64,000 bases of DNA from Sequoia sempervirens (taxonomy: Eukaryota; Streptophyta; Pinopsida; Cupressales; Cupressaceae), in contig VDFB02000003.1 in the NCBI GenBank assembly GCA_007258455.2, positions 43,713,986 through 43,777,985 of the forward strand. The letters run 5' to 3'. Shown piece after piece: positions 35,082-46,660 of this stretch. The notes beneath the pieces were generated by a model. That model searched no databases. It was not told where the DNA came from and worked only from the letters and a program-made list of their open reading frames with translations. The position numbers and the translations under genes are program-made. Within the stretch, counting starts at the first letter, position 1. Every line of letters begins with the position of its first letter.

Positions 35082-37757
35082 TTATGGATGGAATGATGGG
35101 GTGGATATGTGATGGGGAGATGTGTTGAAGACCAACATTGGCACATGTGGTGGTGGATGTGAAAAGATAAGAGGATTAATGGATGGAGAATGTGGGGATA
35201 ATGGAGGAGATGGAATAGTGAATTTTGGGACATAGGGACCCAAAACAGATTTAGGAGAGGGTGGATGAAAATGATTAGATTTTGGATGAGAAATGTTGGA
35301 TGTTGTTACATATTTTTCATTTGAATGCATTGCATCTTTTTTCTGTGGAAACCACATGGTTTTGATCTTTGCTTTGGTGGGTCTATGTGGCCTACGGATT
35401 TGATTTGGATTTAGATTTTTCTTCTCTTCACCATGTATTTTAGAGGGGACATGGGGAGCTTTAGATTCATGTGGATGTTTGGATTTATGTATTTTTACTT
35501 TAGCATCCAAAGTGCTTTTAGTAGCAATGGGATGGGTGCAAGGATATGGATGGTGTAGGGAAATAGAGGTAAGATTATGAGAATTACGTGTAGATGGAAA
35601 ATGTGTAGGTATGTGCCTTTGTTGATCCTGATTAGGGGACATGGGAGAGGGATGTTTATGATGGATGACATGTATAGGTGTTAGATGGATGAAAGGATGA
35701 GATGGAGGAGGTGATTTTGGGATATACAGACCCAAAACAGATGGAATGGGTGGAGGGACATAAGAACCCAAGATGGATGGAGTAGATGATGGATGGGAGA
35801 TGGTGGATGGAGGGATGCAAGGACCCAAAATGGATGGAGCATATGAAGGAGGAATATGGATGATTGTTTTGAGGTAATATGATGAAGGAGGAGGGATGGA
35901 AGCATATGATCTGGTGGAGCGATGGGAAGAGCGTATATTTCTTTTGGAAGAGGCTCGTTGAGGACGTCTAGAGGTTGTACCAACATCTTTAGATTGTGAG
36001 TCTTGGGAAATAGGTCCAAGACCTTGCATATAGATTTGTTCTTTGACCTGGATGGGCTCTAAAATACCTTGCTCATGAAGGCCTAAACCTTTTCCTTGAT
36101 AGTTCATGTTCTTTAGCATTCGATCCATGATAGGATTTGTGTTATTTTTAAAACATGATGTGAGTCCATTATTAGGTGGAAGATGATGGGTGGTATATAT
36201 GTTGTGTTTTTCTTCTATGAGGAGGCCACCATGGAAGAATGTGAGAGTACAAAGGGGATATGCAAGTGGTGTGGGGATAGTATTTTTAGGCAATGATGGG
36301 GGATCATGAGAGGGAGATGATGGGATAGTAGCATTTGGATGGGTTGTATCAGGAGAGGGATTAGGGGATATGACAGGATCTGGATTTGTGGTAGTGGGCT
36401 CATGCGATGGAGATGGAGATGGAGTGGCAGAATCTTGAATGACAAGGGGATCATTGGATGGAATGGATGGGGGACTGTGATCTTGAGATGGACTAGATGG
36501 GATGGTAGGATCTTGATCTGGAGAATTGGATATGTTGGCATGACTCATCGTGTGTGGGAGGCATGATAATGGAGTCTTGGTGTGACTCTTTAAGTGGGGA
36601 AGATGGAGGGATAGAGGATTCAAAACATTCATGGGAATGGATTTTAGTGGATTGGATTTGGGTGTCGTCGATGGGTTTGACGACTCTCAGAGTAGGAGGT
36701 GGGTGTTCAATGGATTCAGTAGATGTGATGGTAGGAGATGGGGGCTCAGTGGATTCAGAGGATGTGATGGTTTCGATGGTTTGAGTGGTGCTAGGGGTGG
36801 TATTATCAATGATAGGTGTTGGATGGAGAAGGGTCTCGTCACTAATGACCGTGGATGATGCATTGGGATGGCATGATTCCACAAGTGTAGAGTGGGAGAT
36901 GTCTCCTTTGTTATAAGTCCTTGGAGAACTTCTGGAGTGAGAAACTTGAATACTCTAGGCTGAGATGGCGTGGTAGGAGTGGATGAAGGATTATGGATTG
37001 GTGGGGGATTAGGACTAGGGATTGGTGGACTAGGATTAGATGGGGGAATGGGATTGGATGCAAGACTAGGAATAGATGGGGGATTAAGATTAGATGAAGG
37101 GTTAAGATAGGGGTATTGGAATGGTGAATTAGGACATGAGGATGTGGGTGGTGGATTGTAGTAAGGGTATTGGGATGGTGGATTAGGAAGGAAAGATTGA
37201 GGTGGCAGATTGAGATAGGGAAATGTGAATGTCGGATTAGGATAAGAAGGTGTGGATGTTAGATTAGGATAGGTTGGTGTAGATGTTGGATTAGGATAGG
37301 GAGATGTGAATGTAGGATTAGGGTGAGCAGATTGGTATGGAAGATTAGGGTAGTGGGTATATGCATATAAAGGATTGAGATAGGAGGATGTGGATGGGGG
37401 ATTAGGATAGGGGTATTGTGATGGCAGACTAGGATAAGAGGATGCAGGTGTTGGATAAGAGGATGATGTAGATGAAGGATATGATGGATATGATGGATAT
37501 CCCTTGTCAAAGGTAGCATAAGGAGCGTGATTAGGCATGGATGAAGAGATAAAGGGATAACTTGAAGGGGTGATTGTATTTTGGAAAGCGAGTGGAGAAA
37601 ACTTACTAGCAATGATAGTGTCAAGGGGATCTATGTCATATTCTTCTTGATCGACAAGACTTTCATTATCGTTGTTGACATAATTAGGGTTTCCCTTTAC
37701 TACTATTGATGGAGGATAATGATTCATGATGATGAAAGGATAAAGAGGATGGATCAA
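35082..37757 (-). pseudogene. Element G proline-rich ORF with G-patch (frameshifted)
   Basis: Three overlapping minus-strand frames (37757-36687, 36882-36493, 36632-35082) look like one protein of about 850 residues split by two frameshifts. The N-terminal part is built of YPNP-type repeats (e.g. NPTSTPTYPNLTSTPSYPNP). The middle is Ser/Thr/Pro-rich. The last frame has a G-patch at residues about 169-206 (MLKNMNYQGKGLGLHEQGIL, then EPIQVKEQ and GLG), DNA about 36015-36129. Four copies of a PSxLGxYxP motif follow (PSILGPCIP, PSILGSYVP, PSVLGLYIP, KSVLGPYVP). G-patches bind nucleic acids or RNA helicases and are known downstream of protease in some plant retroelements. No protease or RT is present. 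An extensin-like host gene is unlikely given the LTR context. Confidence 0.6.
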
Positions 37758-38289
37758 ACATTTTGGAAGGGAACAAGCTAAAGCTCAAATTAGGATTTAG
37801 GTCAAGCACATATTAGAATGATTGGATGATGTGATGGGATTGATTCTGATGATCAGATTTAATTACCAAAGGATGACCTCGGCACTGAATCTACTTTGAG
37901 ATGGAAGTAGATTGATTGGGTCAAAGGTGATTGGATAAGATCGATTGATGATTGATAAGATCAAATGATGGATTGGATAGGATGACGAAAGGGATTGGAA
38001 AACCCCATTCAGAGATCACCCTAGGTGACTTAGGATACTGATTCATCGGATTAAAGGATAAATGGATGATTATGGCACTGAATCCACTTTGAGATTAAAA
38101 ATGGATTGATTGGGCCGACAACAATGATTGAATAACTCAGGACAAATGACAATCCTAAGAATATGTTGATGATGACAATCAAATTAGACACTTAGGTCAA
38201 TTTGGATAATAACTCGAGGCGAAGTTCAAGGGATTTGGATGGGGAAAATGATGATTTGATTAGAGGAACAAATGATAAAAATGGATGAA
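37758..38289 (-). other. Element G leader next to the proline-rich ORF
   Basis: Purine-rich on the plus strand (GATTGATTGG/GATGATTGGATAAG words) with no coding signature. A segment CACTGAATCYACTTTGAGAT occurs twice (about 37881 and 38067), an imperfect duplication about 186 bp apart. Confidence 0.45.
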
Positions 38290-39640
38290 TGAATACTCAA
38301 AACAAGTAAATGATTGATTGAAATAGATGAACGACTACTCGAAATGAGTAAACGATTGCTCACAATGGATGAATGATTCTTGGAACGAGAAGATGAAGGT
38401 TTGGAATAGATGAAAGATTACTTGGAATGAGTAAACGATTGATTGAAACTATTGAACGAGAGTTCGAAATGATAGGAGGTTTGAAATGGACGAACATTTA
38501 CTTAGAACGAGTAAACAAATGATTGGAATGACAAAAAAAGAGTTCAAAATGATGAAACGAGGTTTGAAATGGATGAATGTTTACTTAGAACGAGTAAACG
38601 AATGATCAGAATGAAAGAACGAGAATTCAAAATGATGAAAGGAGGTTTGAAATGGATGAACGTTTACTTAGAATGACTAAACGAATGACCAAGATGATAG
38701 AACGAGAGTTCAAAATGATGAAAGGAGGTTTGAAATGGATGAAAATGTACTCAAAATGAGTAAGCGAATGACCGAGAGTTCAAAATGATGAAAGGGGGTG
38801 TGAAATGGATGAACGTTTACTCGAAACGGGTAAACAAATGACCAGAATGACAGAACGAGAGTTCAAAATGATGAAAGGAGATTTGAAATGGATGAATGTT
38901 TACTCGAAATGAGTAAACGAATGATCAGAATGACTGAACGAGAGTTTGAAATGATGAAAGGAGGTGTGAAATGGATGAACCTTTACTCGGAACGAGTAAA
39001 TGAATGACCGAGATGATATAACGAGAGTTTGAAATGATTAAAGGGGGTGTGAAATGGATGAATGTTTACTCAAAAAGAGTAAACGAATGACTAAGATGAG
39101 AGTTCAAAATGATAGAAGAAGGTTTGAAATGGATGAATGTTTACTCAGAACAGGTAAACAAATGATTGGAATGGCAGAACGAATATTCAAAATGGATGGA
39201 TGAAAGGTCTAAATGAATGGAAGATTACTCAGAACGAGTAAACGAATGATCAAGAGGGATGAATGACTACTCGAAACAAGTAAACGACTACTAAGAATAG
39301 ATGAATGACTCTCGAAACGAGATGATGAAAGCTCAGAATGAATGATAGATTACTTAGAACAAGTAGATGATTGAACGAAACGGGTGAACGAGAGCTCAAA
39401 ATGACAGAAGAAGGTTCGAAATGGATGAATGTTTATTCAAAACAAGTAAAGGAATGATTGAAAAGGGAGAATGAATGTTTTGAATGGATGAATGAAAGCT
39501 TGAAACGAGTAAACGATTGATCAAAATGGATGAACGAATGCTTGGATTGGTAGACAAGATTGGTTATGAAACGAGAGAACTTTTACTCAAAACGAGTGAA
39601 CGAGAGCTCAAAATGATAGAAGGTTCAAAATGGATGGACG
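38290..39640. repeat. 83-bp tandem repeat array in the element G leader
   Basis: Units read GGTTTGAAATGGATGAAYGT, then TTACTCRGAACGAGTAAACG, AATGAYCRGAATGAYAGAAC, and GAGAGTTCAAAATGATGAAA. Unit starts at 38478, 38561, 38643, 38727, 38797, 38880, 38962, 39046 and 39121 give spacings of 82-84 bp with two shorter units (70, 75). More degenerate units extend both ways. ACTCGNAACGAGT is itself a short palindrome (TTACTCGGAACGAGTAAA). Confidence 0.9.
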
Positions 39641-39739
39641 TTTACTAGAAACGAGTGAACGAATGATTAAAATGGATGAACAATCACCTGAAATAGGAAT
39701 ACAGTCAATCAAAACGAAGAAATTACACCTAGAAGACCA

Positions 39740-40815
39740 AAAAGAGGACCAAAATAGTTTTCTGAAGGTTAGGTCCACCCCTCCAAAGAATAATGGGAAA
39801 AATGATCGAAAATGATGCAAAACGAAGACAAAACAGCCGAAAAAGCAAGCAAAAATGGTTGTTTTAGGGTCCGGGAAGCCTATCCAAGGGAAATTCTGCC
39901 CCTCCAAGGTCAATTCTACCCCTACTAGGGTAGATCTGCCCCTCCAAAGAAGAACGGGCAAAAATATTGAAAACGATGTAAAACGAAGACAAAACAGTCG
40001 AAAAAGAGAGCAAAAACGACTGTTTTAGGGTCCGGGAAGACTATCCAAGGGAAAGTCCACCCCTCCAAGGTCAAGCCTACCCCTACTAGGGAAATTCCCC
40101 CCATCCAAAGAAGAATGGGTGACAATTATAAAAAACGATGCAAAATAAAGACAAAACAACCGAAAAAGCAAGCAAAAATGACTATTTTAGGGTCCAGGAA
40201 GACTATCCAAGGGAAAGTCTACCCCTCCCAAGGTCAATTCTGCCCCTACTAGGGCAGGTCCACCCCTCCAAAGAAGAATAGGTGAAAACAATCGAAAATG
40301 ATACAAAACAAAGACAAAACATCTAAAAAAGCAAGCAAAAACGGTTGTTTTAGGGTCCGGGAAGACTATCCAAGGGAAAGTCTACCCCTCCCAAGGTAAA
40401 TTCCACCCCTACGAGGGAAAGTCTGCCCCTCCAAAGAATAATGGATGAAAAAAATAAAAAATGATGCAAAACGAAGATAAAACAACCGAAAAAGCAAGCA
40501 AAAATGACTGTTTTAGGGTTTGGGAAGACTATCCAAGGGAAAGTCCGCCCCTCCCAAGGTCAAGTCTACTCCTACTAGGGAAGGTATACCAATCCAAAGA
40601 AGAATGGGTGAAAGTGATAAAAAAAATGCAAAACAAAGACAAAATAGCCGAAAAAGCAAACAAAAACGGTTGTTTTAGGGTTCGAGAAGACTATCCAAGG
40701 GCAAGTTCGCCCCTCCCAAGGTCAAGTCTTCCCCTACTACGGAAGGTCCACCTTTGGAAAAGTTCAAGTCTTCCCTTGGAGGGTGGGTCCACCCCTGGAA
40801 TTGAAAACATATAAA
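39740..40815. repeat. 162-bp tandem repeat array, about six units
   Basis: TGCAAAACGAAGACAAAACA anchors lie near 39816, 39976, 40139, 40301, 40464 and 40627, a period of 160-163 bp. Each unit holds GTTTTAGGGTCCGGGAAG, ACTATCCAAGGGAAAGTC and three YCTRCCCCTCC blocks. Because 162 is a multiple of three, neighbouring units stay in frame, and open stretches span units on the minus strand (39608-39961, 39925-40125) and on the plus strand (40461-40814). I regard them as leader repeat rather than proven protein. Confidence 0.9.
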
Positions 40816-42156
40816 AACATCTGTTTGAAATAGGTAAATGGGCACACAAAATGAGGAAATGAATGCTCAGATCGAGGGGACGAATGCTTGGGATGAGGAA
40901 TGGATTCTCAGAATGAGTGTATGAACATTTGAAATGGGGAAACAAGTGATTGGAACGGTGAAATGAGAGCTCGAAATGATGAAATGGGTGTTAAGAATGA
41001 TGAAACAGGTGATGAAACTGACTGCTCAAGGGTTAGGTCTGCCCCTACAAAAGGTCAGGTCTGGCCTTAGAGGTTGGTTTTTCCCCTACAAGAGGTCAGG
41101 TCTACCCCTAGAGGTCAGGTCTACCCCTAGACATGCCTGAATTGGTTTTTTGCAAAAAAGACTAAGGCAAAGGACCAAATGCACAACAAACAACAATCAG
41201 AGGAAAAGGCTGACTTGACTGGATAGAAAATTACTGGTTTCAAACAAAGAATATAGTTCAAGCAGCACAATCCTAAGACTAGTAGAATCGGGTATGGCCA
41301 ACAAAGTCTTCTATTCTAAGATAAACATGTTTGCTAAGGAGTCCTCGATATACACTCGGTACATGAGGCCCAAACTATGAACACCAACCCATTACAAGCG
41401 TGAGTCAGGAACCTTAGCAAGATACTAGAGGCTTAGACAACTCTTCACATCATCCTAACGCTTCACCCATTACAACGTGGTTGGATTGGGGTACAACTTT
41501 GGCTCTCCCCCCTTTATATACCCTGTTGGTACATGTGGTTGGGATCATCCCTTGGGGTGATGAAATCCCCAAGCAAGTCCCCTAATAAAAAGAAAAAAAA
41601 TGAGACACAAAGACTTGGTAAGCTATGATTTCTCATCACCTAGGATCATCAAATGGCACAAGGGGATTAGATACGTCAAATAGCCTTCCAACAAGCATGA
41701 AACACAAGATTAATTGACACCCCTAGTTAAGTTGTGTGCCTAAGTTATCCAAAAACAACAAGCAGTAATTGATAAATAGATAACCCTGCAAGGAAAATTT
41801 GTTAGTGATTTTTCTCCTTGTTTCTTGCCAAATTTTGATCAAATGCTTGCACAGACTCAAACAGGGCACATTAGGAGGTCAAAAACACTCAAAACAACCC
41901 AAAAACTTGCTTAAAACTTAATTTTGACCTTCTGAAAAAAGTTGTCCAGGTCAGGTCCGCCCCTCTGTTTGGTCAGGTCCGCCCTTGGAGGTCAAGTCTG
42001 CCCCTAGAAGAGGTCAATTCCGTCTATCTATCAGGTCAGGTCTGCCCTTAGATGGTCGAGTCCACCCCTCTCCAACCTACACCTGTAAAAAGTGAAAAAA
42101 ATAGAGAATGTGAAATATACAAACCCGTTTGTGGGTCCCACCGGGCATGCTAGAAA
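40816..42156. other. Element G 5' leader with dispersed GGTCAGGTCTGCCCCT motifs
   Basis: RGGTCARGTCYRCCCCTA words recur at 41030-41130 and 41945-42080, the same words as in the 162-bp array. Between them (41200-41930) is sequence without a recognised feature. Next to the LTR (42120-42156) the minus strand reads TTTCTAGCATGCCCGGTGGG, where the primer site should be. I could not match it confidently to a tRNA. Confidence 0.55.
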
Positions 42157-43394
42157 TGTGATCAAGAGAAAACATGGTCCCAAAAATGAGCAAAAACATA
42201 AAATATTTAAGAAACCACCTAAACACCTAACACCTCAAAATTGGGCAAATGATTAACTTAACAAAACAAAATGGAACATTTCACCTTGTTGAGTTGTTCT
42301 TTTGGTTGGCCCTTTGATTCGTAACATTGTATGCTCATTGGATGGCAAGTAGGTGGGGTGCAAGATAGTTGTAGTTGTATAATAATGGATGCAAATGCTA
42401 ATATGTGAGAATATGTCTAAGTGTGGCTTCAAATGATAAAACTACAAGAGTTTGGCTAGCACAATGATCTCCCCCCAAAATGAGAGAAAAGAGGGGGTAT
42501 TTATAGAGAATTTTGAATTCTTTAGAGAAATGAATGGTTGAGATTAAACCAACAAGGCCAAGATGTAGGGCTATGGTGAATTGAGGACTAACAAGCCCTC
42601 ACATCTTGACATGTGGAAGGTGAAGTGGCTTAGAAATGGTGATGTGTAAATGAGGTGGAAGGAGGGTACATGATGTGGATGAAGGACATGTACCTTGAAA
42701 GTACATTGGGAGATGAGAAGATTCCTTGGAGGAATAAAAAATGAATTTAAAATTCACAATGATTGATGAATCTTGTGGATAAGACAAGGTTCCAAAGGGA
42801 GAGGTAAAAAGTACCTTGGATAAGACAAGGTTTCTAAAAGGTAAGCACTTGTCACATGTGACTTGATGTGACAAGTCAAAGATTCCATAGGGAAGAGTTC
42901 ACATGTGACTTGATGTGACAAGTCAAAGATCACATAGGGAAGAAAAAAATGAATTTAATATTCCTTGGAAGGATAAAATGAATTAAAAATTCATTGAGAG
43001 GTTGATTAGGCTAGTTAATGAAGGATTAGAGGAGGGTTAGGTGGCTAAGAGATATTAGAGGTCAACTTGCAAAACTTGGAGGATGTGACACATCCTAATC
43101 AAGGATTAGGCATGTGCACATCTCTAATGATGAGATTAGAAGATTATTTAGGATTAGATAAAAATGATGGAGGATGTGACATATGAGAAATTAAATAAAT
43201 GTCATATTTATTTAATTCATTTGATGAAAGGGGGAAGATATTTAATTATTTAACTAGATACCTTAGGGATTAGAAGAACTTTAGAGGTATTAATTAAATA
43301 ATAGTGATATTACTTAATTAATGCGGATAAGGGGATGTTTAGATGAAAAAAGATAAATTTGGATAGATTAAGTGTCCAAATCTAGGTGTCTACA
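42157..43394 (-). repeat. Element G 5' LTR
   Basis: Plus strand TGTGATCAAGAGAAAACATG to AAATCTAGGTGTCTACA, the same length (1238 bp) as the LTR at 31028 and nearly identical over most of it, followed by GATAC (43395-43399). Confidence 0.9.
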
Positions 43395-43399
43395 GATAC

Positions 43400-46300
43400 A
43401 TAGATAGATATTTACATGTTATAAAGAAAAGACATTGATGGATTTTAAACAAATAGATTAGAATAGAGAAATTGCATGGGAGGTAATTTGACATATTAAT
43501 GGGAATAGAAACTATTACATAATGTAATGTAAGGTTGGGTAAAAACAAGATGCTCATTATAACTTTGTTCAAAACATAGGGGAATGGACAAATGTAAATT
43601 TTGTTGGTGTAGATTTAGGCTATCCATATTTCATTTTGTGTTTCTTGATTGATTTAGTCATGTTTAAACTTGTACATGACAAACAATTTATGATCTTTAA
43701 ACATTTTAAGATATGGCCATTATTTATTCTTTGCAATAGTTGGGAAAGTTAAAAATTCTATATTTTTTGGTTGCTATTGTAGCATGTATGATATGTAAAG
43801 ATGTGTCAGAGGTACTAGTTTTTTATGTAGGATGTTGATCATAGCACCTATATTTATATATTTTCATATGTAGAGAATATACTTGTACATACATATACAT
43901 ACATGTATATACATGCATGTATACATATGTAGATACATATATACATCAAGAAACAAGAGACAATAAACAAATCGAGTAATAGGTAGTTGGCCATATCAAT
44001 GAAAAAAGAAAATATTGAGAACATTTGATCAAGGATTAGGGGAAGACACATAACCTATTATAGTATCAACATGAAAATGAGAATGTCATAATCAGTCTGT
44101 CCATAACATAAGCCAATGATCAGTTATAAGTTTTGTTAGTATAGATCTTGGCTATGCATCTTTTCATTTGTGAAGCCTGATTGGTCATTTTGAATTTGTC
44201 TTTTCAATGTAGATGTTGAGTAAGGAGATATTGGGGTTAGATGTATGATTCATTTTGTAAGCTCTATGTCTTGATTAGCCATATTTAATGTAGTTAATAA
44301 ACAATTAATGATCTTAAAACATAGTGAGATATGTAGATGATCTATTGTACATATGCATGTTTAGATTCATATGTATACATGTATAGTTCATTTATAGATG
44401 GTAGTTATATATATATAATTGAAAATTACCTACTCATATTTATTTCCTTATTTAACTATAGTAAACATACTATTTATTTTGCAAATAGCCAAACTGAAAA
44501 CACTTGAAGAACCACTTTTGGAAATATATCTTAAATAAATACTTATTTCTCCTCAAATTAAGCCTAAACTATATAAATTTGAATTGTAAATTGTTCGAAA
44601 CATTTGAAAAAATTATTTGCAAATTACTAATACTAATTTTTTAGAAAATAGATACTAACTTTAAATTAACCATTGCCTATCAGTTTTGAAAGTAAGAAGT
44701 AGAAAATATTAATTAAGAATCTTTTTCAAAATAGAATAAAAGTCAATTCATTTTAGACTAGAGTCCAAGATTCAGAAGGGCAAGGTAGCAACATATGATG
44801 ATTTCACACTCCTATATATAATTAAACTCAATAAATCTAATTATTATTCTACTCATATCTAAATTTATTTCTTACCACAATAAAAATTGGACCAATTAGT
44901 ACAATGAAATAAATGCTTACATTTTTAACTATTCAATTAAAGTTTGAATGTGCATAAAAAATATACAACACTACTAATATCGGTTAGTTTGTATTATCTT
45001 AACTATCTTGGTTGACTAATGAAAATAAATAAATCTAGTTTCTTTTGGTGTATTTAATTTGATTTAATCCCAATGCTTGATAACCACTAAATAGTTTTGT
45101 ATTAAATCTAAATAATTTGGTTTGTTTCATTTCTCTTTACTAATTTTTTTATTAAATTATTTTATTATTTATCCTAGATGAAGGAATCAATATTAGTTTT
45201 GTGGATTAAAATTCAAGTTGTTTGGGTTCTCTATTTGTAACTTGTAATTAATCAATGCTTCTTTTGAATTTTAAATTATGTATGTAACATCTAATCTAAT
45301 TTAGATAATTTTTTGTGACTAATGCTAATGCTTTGGAAGAGAAAATAATTTTTTCTTTAAAATAATTGCTTTTGCAAACTTTTGTAACTTAACTATTATG
45401 TTTATGTTTGGAATGCTAATACTAAATTCTTGAATGTTGCCTTTGTAAAATAAATTAACCTAACTATTCTAAACACTTAAGGTTTTCTTTTACAAATATA
45501 TTATCTTGCAAATATAATTTAACTTTTTATTAATTCTCTATTTTTTTTAAAATAAAGTAAACTAAATTCCCTCAACTATTTCGAACATTTGGAAATTAAC
45601 TGTGGCAAATATAATTTAACTAGTACCAAATTCTATATAAAATATGCTTGAAAAGTAAATATAAATTTAGGTAATTGTAATTTTTTTTTTCAAAATTTAA
45701 AGTATTCTTATAGAACTCTTAGGATTGCCTTGTCTCACACTCACACTACAATAGACATAGATTTAATCATTTCTAGGTTCAAACACTTTCCAATTACTTA
45801 GACCTAATTTTCATTTTCATTTAATAAATTCAAGTGTAGTTGCATTGTATTCGTGCAGGAGAAATATTAGTTCCATTCTTAATAATGAGCAATACATTAT
45901 CATGTCAAGTCTTTATGAAAACATAATGAAAAATGCTTAAGGAAAGAAATAAGATAAATGATAAATGAGTGTAGAAGAATACAATGCTGGACTACATCCC
46001 CAGGAAGAGTACCTACTAAGAGACGAGTATATCAACAAACCCATCCAATATTTCCAATGGCAAAGCTCCCTACAATAATTATTGTTATTAAAATAAATCA
46101 GGAGAATAAGAAAAGTAGGAGAAAAATACCACTAGCTAGAATGAAAATGAAGTCAAACGAACTTTGTATGAACACAAAGTATTTGTATCAAAACTAGGAT
46201 AAATATGCTAAACTAAGTAGCGTGTATGAGAAATATGATATCTGATAGATGACAATGAATAATGTAATGTAAAATTTATGGGAATCAAAATAGTTTTATG

Positions 46301-46560
46301 TACATAGAATCAGTCAACTTGATCTATGTGGAAATGATAATTTCATTGTAATTATAGCTACATGGATATCAATCGCCACCAATTGAGCCTCCTTATCAAA
46401 CTTCACTGGTATAGGTAACTACATGGAGAGATTAAAAGTAACAATTAGGTTACACAAGTAATTGTTGAAAGCATAAAACATGTAAATATTAGAAAGATAA
46501 ATTCTTTAATATAGAAAAGAGTCAAAATGGAAAAATTCTTACAAATATGCTTTTGAGTGC
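43400..46560. other. AT-rich non-coding DNA
   Basis: No gene recognised. 43855-43950 is an imperfect ACATACATGTATATACATG tract. 43605-43720 and 44130-44340 share wording (TGTAGATTTAGGCTATCCAT against TATAGATCTTGGCTATGCAT; TTATGATCTTTAAACAT against TTAATGATCTTAAAACAT), suggesting an old partial duplication about 530-600 bp apart. The open frame at 45958-46197 has no supporting signature. Confidence 0.5.
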
Positions 46561-46660
46561 NNNNNNNNNNNNNNNNNNNNNNNNNNNNNNNNNNNNNNNN
46601 NNNNNNNNNNNNNNNNNNNNNNNNNNNNNNNNNNNNNNNNNNNNNNNNNNNNNNNNNNNN
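46561..46660. other. Assembly gap (100 N)
   Basis: Exactly 100 undefined bases, the usual placeholder for a gap of unknown length. A TA-dinucleotide tract (46661-46700) starts on its right edge and may have caused the break. Confidence 0.95.

Larger units (their letters stand above)
31028..43394 (-). mobile_element. Element G: 12.4-kb non-autonomous LTR retrotransposon
   Basis: Two LTRs of equal length (31028-32265 and 42157-43394, 1238 bp each) differ at only a few per cent of positions by eye, which makes this the youngest large element here. Flanks GATAA (31023-31027) and GATAC (43395-43399) match at four of five bases. A minus-strand polypurine tract (AAAGAGGAGAAAAA) adjoins 32265, so the element reads leftward. 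The 9.9-kb interior has no recognisable gag, protease, integrase or RT. It holds a long tandem-repeat leader (about 38290-42150) and a proline-rich ORF with a G-patch (35082-37757). It must use enzymes of another element. Confidence 0.85.

Noticed and set aside
35082..37757. Extensin or hydroxyproline-rich host gene on the minus strand
   Set aside because: The ORF lies between matched LTRs with a polypurine tract and near-perfect target duplication, has a G-patch typical of retroelement polyproteins, no signal peptide, and two frameshifts.
39608..40814. Open frames across the 162-bp array taken as genes
   Set aside because: They exist because the unit length is a multiple of three, occur on both strands, and start at arbitrary Met codons inside repeats.
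42120..42156. A named tRNA primer site for element G
   Set aside because: TTTCTAGCATGCCCGGTGGG does not begin with TGG at the LTR edge and I could not match it confidently to a tRNA 3' end.
45958..46197. 79-codon plus-strand open frame
   Set aside because: It starts and ends without context, has AT-driven Lys/Ile/Asn composition and no motif.
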